8,154 bases of DNA from Puniceicoccales bacterium (GCA_031289285.1 JAITPT010000040.1:1-8154); one strand, 5' to 3'. Counted from the stretch's first letter, positions 1 through 6,045 are shown. A program made the numbers and translations. The notes: generated from the sequence alone by a model not told the origin.

Positions 1-40
1 CCCCCCTCGCGCCACCACCGCCTACCTCCATCGCGTTGAG

Positions 41-57
41 GTGGGCTTACAGCCCAC
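41..57. repeat. Small palindrome, 7-bp perfect stem
   Basis: The arms gtgggct and agcccac are perfectly complementary around a 3-nt loop (tac). This is the first hairpin module of the left island. Its function is unknown. Confidence 0.7.
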
Positions 58-78
58 AGAGACAGAGCGAGACCGATA

Positions 79-97
79 CCTATGGCGTTGCCATAGG
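79..97. repeat. Small palindrome, 8-bp perfect stem
   Basis: The arms cctatggc and gccatagg are perfectly complementary around a 3-nt loop (gtt). A weaker tgaag/cttca dyad follows at 104-119. The run of hairpins explains why the overlapping short open frame should not be read as a gene. Confidence 0.75.
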
Positions 98-221
98 CTA
101 TTATGAAGCCGCGCCTTCAGCGCTCCAAGCCACATGCGGTTTCAGAAATGCCCTTCGTGTTTTGGGGCACTACCTGAACGGTATTGGGTTTAAACCCCGT
201 GTTGTCGGCTCCCCACTTCGT

Positions 222-280
222 CGCGTCCCGTAGGGACGCAACCCGTTTTCGCTGCAGATGTTGCGTCCCTACGGGACGCG
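222..280. repeat. 59-bp nested inverted repeat
   Basis: The arms cgcgtcccgtagggacgcaa (222-241) and ttgcgtccctacgggacgcg (261-280) are exact reverse complements of 20 bp around a 19-nt spacer. Each arm also contains its own small dyad, gtccc-gta-gggac, so the DNA can fold either as one long hairpin or as two small ones. The same structure with identical arms recurs at 538-596. Confidence 0.9.
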
Positions 281-299
281 GGCGCGGGGGGGGCATTTT

Positions 300-346
300 C
301 ACGGGACTAAAGTCCCGTGCTACCGACATTTCGTCCCTACGGGACG
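300..346. repeat. Two-hairpin module, copy A
   Basis: A 9-bp perfect stem (cacgggact / agtcccgtg, loop aa) at 300-319 is followed after 12 nt by the dyad cgtccctacgggacg at 332-346. The same pair occurs in direct orientation at 616-662 and in inverted orientation, with compensated stem changes, at 470-516. Confidence 0.85.
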
Positions 347-365
347 GGAGATGCATCAACCCAAA

Positions 366-441
366 ATTTATTTTAGGAGTGCCCTTATCCTAAAAACGGC
401 AGTTAATGCGGGCGGTTTTAGGGGCACTCCTAAAAATAAAT
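366..441. repeat. 76-bp imperfect hairpin element
   Basis: The left arm (366-384, ending aggagtgccc) and the right arm (422-441, starting gggcactcct) are complementary over 19 of 20 positions, with one extra T-A pair on the right side. A second inner pairing, cctaaaa (389-395) with ttttagg (416-422), lengthens the structure. A lone left arm recurs at 682-700 without its partner. It resembles a MITE-like or REP-like unit; no target-site duplication can be assigned. Confidence 0.75.
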
Positions 442-469
442 CTGCATGTCCGAAAACATCGGTGTTTTT

Positions 470-516
470 TGTCCCGTAGGGACGTAATGTTGGTAGCACG
501 GGGTTTCAACCCCGTG
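470..516. repeat. Two-hairpin module, inverted copy with compensated stem
   Basis: Read on the plus strand this is the reverse complement counterpart of 300-346. The gtcccgtagggac dyad (471-483) comes first, then a 9-bp stem cacggggtt / aaccccgtg (497-505 and 508-516, loop tc). Compared with the other copy, two stem positions differ on both sides, so that pairing is kept. Confidence 0.85.
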
Positions 517-700
517 TTCGTGATGCCCCCCCTACGTCGCGTCCCGTAGGGACGCAACCCGTTTTCGCATCGGTTGTTGCGTCCCTACGGGACGCGGGCG
601 CGGGGGTGGCATTTTCACGGGACTAAAGTCCCGTGCTACCGACATTTCGTCCCTACGGGACGGGAGATGCACCAACCCAAAATTTATTTTAGGAGTGCCC
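501..700. repeat. Right copy of ~200-bp direct repeat, truncated hairpin at end
   Basis: This is the second copy of 186-384. It includes the 59-bp inverted repeat (538-596), the cacgggact hairpin (616-635) and the cgtccctacgggacg dyad (648-662). Similarity stops at 700, directly after the left arm of the large hairpin (682-700); the right arm seen in the first copy at 422-441 is missing. The sequence after 700 is unique and leads in 34 bp to the DUF1080 stop codon. Confidence 0.9.
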
Positions 701-734
701 TGTGACTCAAAGTAGCAAGGAACCAGAAGTGAGA

Positions 735-1643
735 TTACTTACCAAGGACGGAAACGTATTCGCTGGGAAGGGTGGTTAAGGGGCGTAATTCGATGCGACG
801 GAAATCCATTTCGGCACCCTCGGATTGAATCTGAAATTGGCCAGCAGTGAGCGGGATTTCTTTTTTGTCCCCAGATTTGACATCCACGTAACGCAAATTG
901 CGCAAGACGTTCACGACTTTACCGTTTAAGACGTGGACGACATCGGCACCAAAGGCGATGACTTCGAGGCTGTTCCATTCGCCGTTGGGCTTTTCAAAGT
1001 TGCCGCCGCCGTGGGCGACGTAGCCGCCGCGGGTTTGCAAAGGGGCACCGGAAGAATAACGACCTTCGAGAAAGGGAACCTCGGCTTTGAAGGCTCTGGA
1101 TTCAAACAGCGGGGCAAAGTCGCCGACGTCGGTTTCCTGAATTTGCAGTTGGACGGAGTGTTTCCACGAGTTGAGGAAGAAACCGTGCTTGCCGATGGCG
1201 TGGTAAATAAAACCACCGTCACGTTTTTTCGCGTTGGCGCGGGGTGGCCACTTTTTTTCGCCCCAGCGAAATTGAAAACGGAGATGGAAATTGCCGTAGC
1301 TGGCCTTGCTGGTGAGGCCGCCAAAAATCTCGCCAGTGACGTGGAGAACGGGTTCGCCGTTTTCGAGTTTGACGGAATAGACGCCCTTGGGGTCGCGTAG
1401 GCCAATGGGTTTGCCCTTGGCGTAGGTGTAGCCGGGGACGGTGATGCTGGGGTCGGGGACGCCAAGGTAGGATTCCCATTGGGAAAGTTTTTCGTCGAGC
1501 AGCGGCGTGAAGGCCGCAGACGCGGTAGGCGCGGCGGTGAGCGCGGCACAGGCGGCGCAGACATCTGCGGTGGCGGTTGAAACCGTCCCTGCAAGGGCGG
1601 CGGCACCAATGAAGGTAGCCAGTAGGAAACGTGAAGGAAACAT
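735..1643 (-). CDS. Secreted DUF1080 / 3-keto-disaccharide hydrolase-type protein
   Basis: This is a 302-residue protein of the DUF1080 family (Pfam 3-keto-disaccharide hydrolase), which has a concanavalin-like beta-sandwich fold. Characterised members hydrolyse 3-keto-glycosides or bind sugars; the exact substrate here is unknown. Residues 1-27 look like a signal peptide (MFPSRFLLATFIGAAALAGT then STATA-D), so the product is exported. The family body starts near residue 46. Recognisable elements are WESYL (56-60), GEIFGGLTSK (104-113), the FRWGEKKW segment (125-132), RDGGFIYH (141-148) and QIQETDVGD (167-175), with the closing strand FRRIELRPL (281-289). I chose the ATG at 1643 because it opens the signal peptide. 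The frame stays open to 2135, but those extra 164 codons run through the 9-bp array and G-rich repeats and look noncoding. No Shine-Dalgarno sequence is seen. The gene diverges from the esterase at 2185; both may serve polysaccharide breakdown (inference). Confidence 0.85.
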   Translation of the reverse strand: MFPSRFLLATFIGAAALAGTVSTATADVCAACAALTAAPTASAAFTPLLDEKLSQWESYLGVPDPSITVPGYTYAKGKPIGLRDPKGVYSVKLENGEPVLHVTGEIFGGLTSKASYGNFHLRFQFRWGEKKWPPRANAKKRDGGFIYHAIGKHGFFLNSWKHSVQLQIQETDVGDFAPLFESRAFKAEVPFLEGRYSSGAPLQTRGGYVAHGGGNFEKPNGEWNSLEVIAFGADVVHVLNGKVVNVLRNLRYVDVKSGDKKEIPLTAGQFQIQSEGAEMDFRRIELRPLTTLPSEYVSVLGK

Positions 1644-1717
1644 AGATGTTATTTGATGTAGCGTCGGAAAGAGTGACTTGGACAAGGCAGCACAGGCGGA
1701 GTTCCCGATAGGAAAAA

Positions 1718-1758
1718 GGGAGGCGGCAGGGCGGGCGACAGGGCGGGAGGCGGCAGGG
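1718..1758 (+). repeat. G-quadruplex-type motif within two 14-bp direct repeats
   Basis: Four GGG tracts at 1729-1731, 1733-1735, 1741-1743 and 1745-1747 are separated by loops of 1, 5 and 1 nt, which fits the canonical G3+N1-7 quadruplex pattern. Further GGG tracts at 1718-1720 and 1756-1758 flank it. The perfect 14-mer gggaggcggcaggg occurs at 1718-1731 and 1745-1758, a 27-bp period. The motif is on the strand opposite to DUF1080 coding, 75-115 bp upstream of its start codon, so it may sit in that gene's promoter or leader. Confidence 0.75.
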
Positions 1759-1800
1759 AGTGGTAGGGCATTTGTGGTGTTCACGGTGCTCAAGCATATA

Positions 1801-1881
1801 GGACCTATAGGACGTATAGGTCGTATAAGACCTATAAGACCTATAGGACCTATAAGACCTATAGGCCGGATAAGCCGGACA
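1801..1881. repeat. 9-bp tandem array, consensus ggacctata, nine units
   Basis: Consecutive 9-mers are ggacctata, ggacgtata, ggtcgtata, agacctata, agacctata, ggacctata, agacctata, ggccggata and agccggaca. A degenerate unit (aagcatata) precedes at 1792-1800. The last two units drift in sequence, as expected at an array edge. Because 9 is a multiple of 3, the array leaves frames open and produces artificial repeat peptides on both strands. It lies about 160 bp upstream of the DUF1080 start and about 300 bp upstream of the esterase start. It may be a slippage minisatellite or an array of protein-binding sites; the sequence alone does not decide. Confidence 0.95.
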
Positions 1882-2184
1882 GTCGCAAATTCCCACTGCA
1901 AGTGAAAAAAGTGCCTGTCCCTTTTTGAAGACGGCGGGGTGCCTGCGACGGCCCCCCGCAGACTTTTGGTGAGTGGCGACACCGCTTTCGCAGACACCAC
2001 AACTGCGCAATTGAGTGCCCAGTAGTTTGTTTCGGTGACACTTCCTTTTGCAGAGTCAAGTAGGTTATTTAGCCTGGTTAAATATTCGCGGAGAACGCAG
2101 ATGCCATTTTCCCCGCTGGTGATGGCACATTTCATAAACGGGCGTGTCGAAGGGGTTTTCCGTCTATAAAACTAAGCAAAAAAC

Positions 2185-3165
2185 ATGAAAAACACCACTC
2201 TTGCACTCTCCGCATCCTCCGACACCCGCTTCGCCGTGTGTCCCGACGCTACCGCTGCCCACTCCGCGACCGCCCGCCGCTTTACCGCCCGTCGCGCCGC
2301 GACCGCCCGCCGCATTGTCCGCCTTTTGGCGGTTGCGCTTTGCGCGATGCTTTTTGCCGCGCCCCAAGGCCGCGCTGCCGAAACACCGTTTCCGATTTGG
2401 CCCGGTCAGCCAGTTGGCGAGACCGCGCCAGCCAAACCCGAAATCGCTCGCAACAGAAGCATCCGCCAAGTCTGGACGCCCACGCTCGAGTTTTATCCTG
2501 TCCCCGAAGACAAAAACACAGGTGCGCTTGTTGTTGTTTGCCCGGGCGGCGGCTACGGCGGACTCGCCAGCGAGCACGAGGGCGTCGAAATCGCCCAATG
2601 GCTCAACACACTCGGCGTCAACGCCGCCATTTTGAAATACCGCGTGCCGACTCGCCCGAACACCAAGCGCGGCGTGATGCCTCTCAAAGACATCCAACGC
2701 GCCCTCGGCGTCGTCCGCTCCAAAGCCGCCACGTGGAAAATTGACCCCGCCCGCATCGGTGTCATCGGGTTCTCGGCGGGCGGGCACCTTTGTGCGCTTG
2801 CCTCCACCGCGCCGGAGCGCACCTACGCGCCCGTTGACGATGCCGATAGCCACTCATTTCGCCCAAACTTTGCGCTTCTGATTTATCCGGCCTACATTGT
2901 CGAAAGAGGGAAATGGGACCCCGCCGTGCAAATCACTGCGCAAACGCCGCCTACCTTTTTTGCCCACGCCGCCGACGACGGCTACACCTACGAGTCGAGC
3001 CTCCAATACTTCCAAGCCCAGCGCAAACACCGCACCAAATCCGAGCTACACGTCTTTGCCAGCGGCGGACACGGCTTCGGTCTGGGGCCAACGACAGCGG
3101 CCTCGCAATGGCCCGCCTGCGCCGCCGCATGGCTGAAAAGCGGCGGCTGGCTTGGAAAAAAATAG
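2185..3165 (+). CDS. Secreted alpha/beta-hydrolase, acetylxylan esterase-like
   Basis: This 326-residue protein belongs to the alpha/beta-hydrolase superfamily (COG0657/BD-FAE type), whose members remove acyl groups from polysaccharides or other esters. The oxyanion-hole segment CPGGGYGGLASEHEG spans 119-133. The nucleophile elbow GFSAGG (195-200) puts the catalytic serine at 197, the acid is probably Asp264 or Asp265 in HAADDGYT, and the histidine is His296 in GGHGFG. The family's usual core order is intact. The N-terminus is odd: about 43 residues rich in Ala, Arg and Thr precede a hydrophobic core (about 44-60), with a likely cut after GRAA (65). That leader contains repeated ATARR (28-32, 39-43), from a 33-bp near-duplication in the DNA. 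The ATG at 2185 is the only early in-frame one; the next, at residue 55, would remove most of the signal core. No Shine-Dalgarno sequence is visible. The substrate is inferred, not shown. Confidence 0.85.
   Translation: MKNTTLALSASSDTRFAVCPDATAAHSATARRFTARRAATARRIVRLLAVALCAMLFAAPQGRAAETPFPIWPGQPVGETAPAKPEIARNRSIRQVWTPTLEFYPVPEDKNTGALVVVCPGGGYGGLASEHEGVEIAQWLNTLGVNAAILKYRVPTRPNTKRGVMPLKDIQRALGVVRSKAATWKIDPARIGVIGFSAGGHLCALASTAPERTYAPVDDADSHSFRPNFALLIYPAYIVERGKWDPAVQITAQTPPTFFAHAADDGYTYESSLQYFQAQRKHRTKSELHVFASGGHGFGLGPTTAASQWPACAAAWLKSGGWLGKK
2266..2313 (+). repeat. 33-bp-period internal duplication in esterase leader
   Basis: The 15-mer gcgaccgcccgccgc is found at 2266-2280 and exactly again at 2299-2313, an in-frame spacing of 11 codons. 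It gives two ATARR pentapeptides with a related FTARR between them. It sits in the n-region of the predicted signal peptide and explains that region's unusual length. Confidence 0.8.
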
Positions 3166-3168
3166 GTT

Positions 3169-3216
3169 CGGCAGTGTGGCGCAGACGGCAGTGTAGCACA
3201 GACAATCCTGTCTGTG
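3169..3216. repeat. 17-bp tandem pair leading into an 8-bp hairpin
   Basis: Two adjacent 17-mers, cggcagtgtggcgcaga (3169-3185) and cggcagtgtagcacaga (3186-3202), match at 15 of 17 positions. The second runs into a perfect hairpin cacagaca-atcc-tgtctgtg (3197-3216). It lies in the 99-bp gap between the esterase and pyrH. With no T-run after the stem it is not a standard intrinsic terminator, although it might still separate the two transcripts. Confidence 0.8.
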
Positions 3217-3264
3217 TTGCCGCCGCCTTGACGTTTGCCCTGCGCCCGCGCATAACTCCGCGCC

Positions 3265-4047
3265 ATGCAGCAAACCACCGCACCCGCAGCCACAGCCGCC
3301 ACCACACCCTCCGCCGACGGCCCAGCCGTCCTCCCCTGTTACAAACGCATCGTGCTAAAACTTAGCGGCGAAGCCCTCAAAGACAACGCCACTGGAAACA
3401 TCATTGACACGGCAGTCCTCGACCGCCTCGCCGACGAGCTACGCGAAGTCGCCGCGCTCGGTGTCCAAATCGCCCTCGTTGTCGGCGGCGGAAACATCTT
3501 TCGCGGTCTCTCTCGCGGGGAAAAAAACAGCGCCGAGCGCACCACTGGCGACAACATGGGGATGCTCGCAACCGTCATCAACGGCCTCGCCATCATGGAT
3601 TGTTTCGAGAGCCACAAACTCCCCGTTCGCGTCCAGACCGCTATCCCGATGGATAAAATCGCCGAGCCGTTCATCCAACGTCGGGCGGTTCGCCACTTGG
3701 AAAAAGGGCGTGCCGTCGTCTTTGTCGCGGGCACGGGCAACCCCTATTGCACCACCGACTACGCCGCCGCTCTACGCGCCAACGAAATCCACGCCGACAT
3801 CATTTTCAAAGCGACCAAGGTGGACGGCATCTACGACAAAGACCCCGAAAAGTTTTCCGACGCCAAACGCTACGAAACGCTCACCTACGACGAGGCCATC
3901 CAGAAACGCCTCGGCGTGATGGACACCGAAGCCTTCGCGCTCTGCCGCACCAACGCCATGCCCATCCTCGTCTTCTCCATGCGCGAGCCGGGCATCATCC
4001 GCCGCGCCATCCTCGGCGAAAAAGTCGGCACCCTCGTCGGACGCTAA
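3265..4047 (+). CDS. pyrH: UMP kinase
   Basis: This is the bacterial UMP kinase (amino acid kinase family), which phosphorylates UMP to UDP with ATP in the cytoplasm, the step that feeds UTP and CTP synthesis. Diagnostic segments are LKLSGEAL (31-38), the glycine loop VVGGGNIFRG (72-81), TTGDNMGM (93-100), the UMP-contacting GTGNPYCTTD (156-165) and the nucleotide-binding KATKVDGIYDKDP (182-194). The E. coli enzyme has about 240 residues; this one has 260 because of a 20-odd residue N-terminal extension rich in Thr, Ala and Pro before CYKRIVLKLSGE. The start is forced, since no other ATG or GTG lies in frame between 3265 and the first motif. No Shine-Dalgarno sequence is seen (ctccgcgcc precedes ATG). 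The usual bacterial neighbours tsf and frr are absent; ilvD follows after 53 bp. In the family UTP inhibits and GTP activates; nothing in the sequence shows transcriptional control. Confidence 0.97.
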   Translation: MQQTTAPAATAATTPSADGPAVLPCYKRIVLKLSGEALKDNATGNIIDTAVLDRLADELREVAALGVQIALVVGGGNIFRGLSRGEKNSAERTTGDNMGMLATVINGLAIMDCFESHKLPVRVQTAIPMDKIAEPFIQRRAVRHLEKGRAVVFVAGTGNPYCTTDYAAALRANEIHADIIFKATKVDGIYDKDPEKFSDAKRYETLTYDEAIQKRLGVMDTEAFALCRTNAMPILVFSMREPGIIRRAILGEKVGTLVGR

Positions 4048-4058
4048 AACCTCCGCCT

Positions 4059-4080
4059 GCCCAGCCCGCCCAGCCCGCCC
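4059..4080. repeat. Short 9-bp tandem repeat before ilvD
   Basis: The 9-mer gcccagccc occurs twice in tandem (4059-4067, 4068-4076), followed by a partial third (gccc). It fills part of the 53-bp pyrH-ilvD gap and is followed by a pyrimidine tract (ttttccttttttt) just before the ilvD start. There is no hairpin, so this is not a standard terminator. Confidence 0.8.
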
Positions 4081-4100
4081 TTTTCCTTTTTTTGCAAACC

Positions 4101-6038
4101 ATGAAAATCCAACTGCGAAGCTCCGTCACCACTCAAGGCCGCCGCATGGCGGGTGCCCGTGCTCTCTGGCGTGCCAACGGAATGAAAGACGCCCAGATGG
4201 GCAAACCGCTCGTCGCCGTCGTCAATTCGTTCACCCAGTTTGTCCCCGGCCACACGCACCTTCACGCCATCGGCCAGCGCGTCAAAGCTGCCATCGAAGC
4301 GCGTGGCTGTTTCGCTGCCGAGTTTAACACCATCGCCATAGATGACGGCATCGCGATGGGGCACGACGGGATGCTCTACTCGCTGCCCTCGCGCGACCTC
4401 ATCGCCGACAGCGTCGAATACATGGTCAACGCCCACAAAGCCGACGCCATGATTTGCATCTCCAACTGCGACAAAATCACCCCCGGTATGCTCATGGCCG
4501 CCATGCGCCTAAACATCCCTGCCGTCTTCGTCTCCGGCGGGCCGATGGAAGCTGGCGAAACCGCCGACAGCGCACGCCACCTCGACCTCATTGACGTCAT
4601 GATAGAGTCCGCCGACGCCGCCGTCTCCGACGCGCAAATCTCCGCCCTCGAGCATTGCGCCTGCCCCACCTGCGGCTCCTGTTCGGGCATGTTCACCGCC
4701 AACTCGATGAACTGCCTCAACGAAGCCATCGGCCTCGCCCTCCCGGGAAACGGCACCGTCGTCGCCACTCACAAAAATCGCGCCCGCCTCTTTGACGCCG
4801 CCGCCGCCCTCATCGTCGAGAACGCCCACAAATACTACGCCGACGGCGACACCTCCGTCCTCCCGCTCTCTATCTGTGTGCGCGACGCCGTCCTCAACGC
4901 CATGACGCTCGACATCGCGATGGGCGGCTCCACCAACACCATCCTCCACCTCCTCGCAATCGCCCGCGAGGCAGGCGTGGACTTCACGATGGACGACATA
5001 GACGCCCTCTCGCGCCGCGTCCCCTGCCTGTGCAAAGTCGCCCCCAACACCCCCAAATACCACATCGAAGACGTCAACCGCGCTGGCGGCATCCTCGGCA
5101 TCCTCGGCGAACTCGCCGCCGCCGGCCTCGTCAACACCAACATCCGCCGCGCCGACGGCCTCACCCTCGCCCAAGCCGTCAAACAATACAGCCTCCTTGC
5201 CGACAACGCCGACAACGCCGATGTCGCGCCCACCGCGCCCACCGCGCCCGCCGACGACGACGCCGCCGCCACGCCCGCCGAGCTCCCCGTCGCTGCCGCT
5301 GCCGCCATCCTCCCTTCTGCTGCTCGCCTCTACGCCTCTGCGCCTGCCCGCCGCTTCAACCTCACGCTCGGTTCCCAAGAAGAATACTACGCTGCGCTCG
5401 ACACCGACCGCGCCGCTGGCTGCATCCGCGACATCGCCCACGCCTACACCCGCGACGGCGGCCTCGCTGTCCTCAAAGGCAACATCGCCCGCAACGGCTG
5501 CGTCGTCAAAACGGCGGGAGTTGACGAAAGCATCTTCCGTTTCAGCGGCCCTGCGCGGGTCTTCCACTCGCAAGACGCCGCCGTCGAGGGCATCCTCCAC
5601 AGCAAAGTCAACGCGGGCGACATCGTCCTCATCATTTACGAAGGTCCCAAAGGTGGCCCCGGAATGCAGGAAATGCTTTACCCCACGAGCTACATCAAAT
5701 CGCGCCACCTCGGCAAACTCTGTGCCCTCGTCACCGACGGGCGTTTCTCTGGCGGCACCTCCGGCCTCTCCATCGGCCACGTCTCCCCCGAAGCCGCTGC
5801 TGGTGGCGACATCGCCCTCGTGCGCGACGGCGACATCATTGACATAGACATCCCCGCCCGCTCCATCGCCGTCCGCCTCCCTGCCGAAACCCTTGACGCC
5901 CGCCGCGCCGAGGAGCGCGCCAAAGGCACCCTCGCCTACAAACCGCAGCGCGACCGCAAAGTCTCCGCTGCCCTCCGCGCCTACGCCAGCATGGTCGCCT
6001 CCGCCGACCTCGGCGGCGTGCGCCTCGCACCAGAGTAG
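4101..6038 (+). CDS. ilvD: Dihydroxy-acid dehydratase
   Basis: This iron-sulfur enzyme dehydrates 2,3-dihydroxy-isovalerate and 2,3-dihydroxy-3-methylvalerate to the keto acids that precede valine, leucine, isoleucine and pantothenate. It is close to the E. coli type along its length: MAGARALWRANGM (16-28), VNSFTQFVPGH (41-51), DDGIAMGH (81-88), CISNCDKITPGM (119-130), CPTCGSCSGMF (188-198), NAMTLDIAMGGSTNT (266-280), EGPKGGPGMQEMLYPTS (514-530) and TDGRFSGGTSGLSIGH (545-560). The probable cluster and metal ligands include Cys123, Lys125 (carbamylated in the family), Cys194 and Asp82. At 645 residues it exceeds the E. coli enzyme (616) because of an Ala/Pro/Asp-rich insert at about 368-408. 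I start at 4101 because homology begins there (MKIQLRSSVTTQGR). The frame is open upstream to 3747, but that part shadows pyrH. No Shine-Dalgarno sequence precedes ATG (tttgcaaacc). No attenuator leader fits the 53-bp gap, and no ilvB, ilvN or ilvC lies nearby. Confidence 0.97.
   Translation: MKIQLRSSVTTQGRRMAGARALWRANGMKDAQMGKPLVAVVNSFTQFVPGHTHLHAIGQRVKAAIEARGCFAAEFNTIAIDDGIAMGHDGMLYSLPSRDLIADSVEYMVNAHKADAMICISNCDKITPGMLMAAMRLNIPAVFVSGGPMEAGETADSARHLDLIDVMIESADAAVSDAQISALEHCACPTCGSCSGMFTANSMNCLNEAIGLALPGNGTVVATHKNRARLFDAAAALIVENAHKYYADGDTSVLPLSICVRDAVLNAMTLDIAMGGSTNTILHLLAIAREAGVDFTMDDIDALSRRVPCLCKVAPNTPKYHIEDVNRAGGILGILGELAAAGLVNTNIRRADGLTLAQAVKQYSLLADNADNADVAPTAPTAPADDDAAATPAELPVAAAAAILPSAARLYASAPARRFNLTLGSQEEYYAALDTDRAAGCIRDIAHAYTRDGGLAVLKGNIARNGCVVKTAGVDESIFRFSGPARVFHSQDAAVEGILHSKVNAGDIVLIIYEGPKGGPGMQEMLYPTSYIKSRHLGKLCALVTDGRFSGGTSGLSIGHVSPEAAAGGDIALVRDGDIIDIDIPARSIAVRLPAETLDARRAEERAKGTLAYKPQRDRKVSAALRAYASMVASADLGGVRLAPE
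5199..5270 (+). repeat. 9-bp repeats coding the ilvD low-complexity insert
   Basis: In-frame 9-mers run as gccgacaac twice, gccgatgtc, gcgcccacc twice, gcgcccgcc, gacgacgac and gccgccgcc. They encode ADN-ADN-ADV-APT-APT-APA-DDD-AAA, continuing into an Ala-rich stretch to about residue 408. The E. coli enzyme has a shorter, non-repetitive linker here (around its DDAVKNMFRAGPAG), so the expansion lies in a tolerant surface loop between conserved blocks. Confidence 0.85.
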
Positions 6039-6045
6039 GCCAACC

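Larger units (their letters stand above)
186..384. repeat. Left copy of ~200-bp direct repeat
   Basis: This segment is repeated at 501-700. The best-conserved core is 219-384 against 535-700: equal length (166 bp), six substitutions and no gaps. The part upstream of 219 is recognisably homologous but more diverged, with about one indel. Inside, in order, are a gggtttaaacccc palindrome, a 59-bp nested inverted repeat (222-280), a cacgggact hairpin (300-319), a gtccctacgggac palindrome (332-346) and the left arm of a larger hairpin (from 366). In this copy the last hairpin is complete and continues to 441. Confidence 0.9.
1..734. repeat. Palindrome-rich intergenic repeat island, no gene
   Basis: This stretch holds no believable protein gene. 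The short open frames here translate repeat units and change character with each hairpin. It contains at least ten small dyad-symmetric modules, among them gtgggct-tac-agcccac at 41-57, cctatggc-gtt-gccatagg at 79-97, a self-complementary gggtttaaaccc at 186-197, and many copies of the 13-mer gtcccgtagggac in both orientations. Part of the island is directly duplicated (186-384 and 501-700). The look is that of REP-like or miniature repeat clusters, which in many bacteria depend on a transposase encoded elsewhere; no such enzyme is in the window. The island lies downstream of the minus-strand DUF1080 gene, so some hairpins might affect its transcript end, but I see no hairpin followed by a T-run that would make a classical terminator. 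Confidence 0.85.
1644..2184. other. Divergent intergenic region with repeats
   Basis: This 541-bp gap separates the divergent DUF1080 and esterase genes and should carry promoters for both. I could not fix a convincing -35/-10 pair. A tataaa at 2165-2170 lies so close to the esterase ATG that it would leave a very short leader. The gap contains a G-rich block (1718-1758), a 9-bp tandem array (1801-1881), a motif aaaaaagtgcctgtccc (1905-1921) of a kind often seen in dispersed bacterial repeats, and a weak gcgggg / ccccgc dyad (1934-1959). Open frames through this region read repeats and are not supported as genes. Confidence 0.6.

Noticed and set aside
300..319. Intrinsic terminator for the DUF1080 transcript
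   Set aside because: The stem is good, but no T-run follows it in the direction of transcription on the minus strand.
36..479. Several short open frames of 65-80 residues in the left island
   Set aside because: They translate hairpin repeats in different frames, overlap one another on both strands, and show no protein-like composition.
219..700. CRISPR array from repeated palindromic units
   Set aside because: Repeat units differ in length and orientation, there are no regular unique spacers, and no cas genes are nearby.
1644..2135. 164-codon in-frame extension upstream of the DUF1080 gene (minus strand)
   Set aside because: It precedes a clear signal peptide, runs through the 9-bp array and G-rich repeats, and has no family likeness. 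An export signal would not work 164 residues inside a protein.
3747..4100. 118-codon N-terminal extension of ilvD
   Set aside because: It overlaps pyrH in another frame, is Arg/His/Pro-rich, and ilvD homology starts only at 4101.
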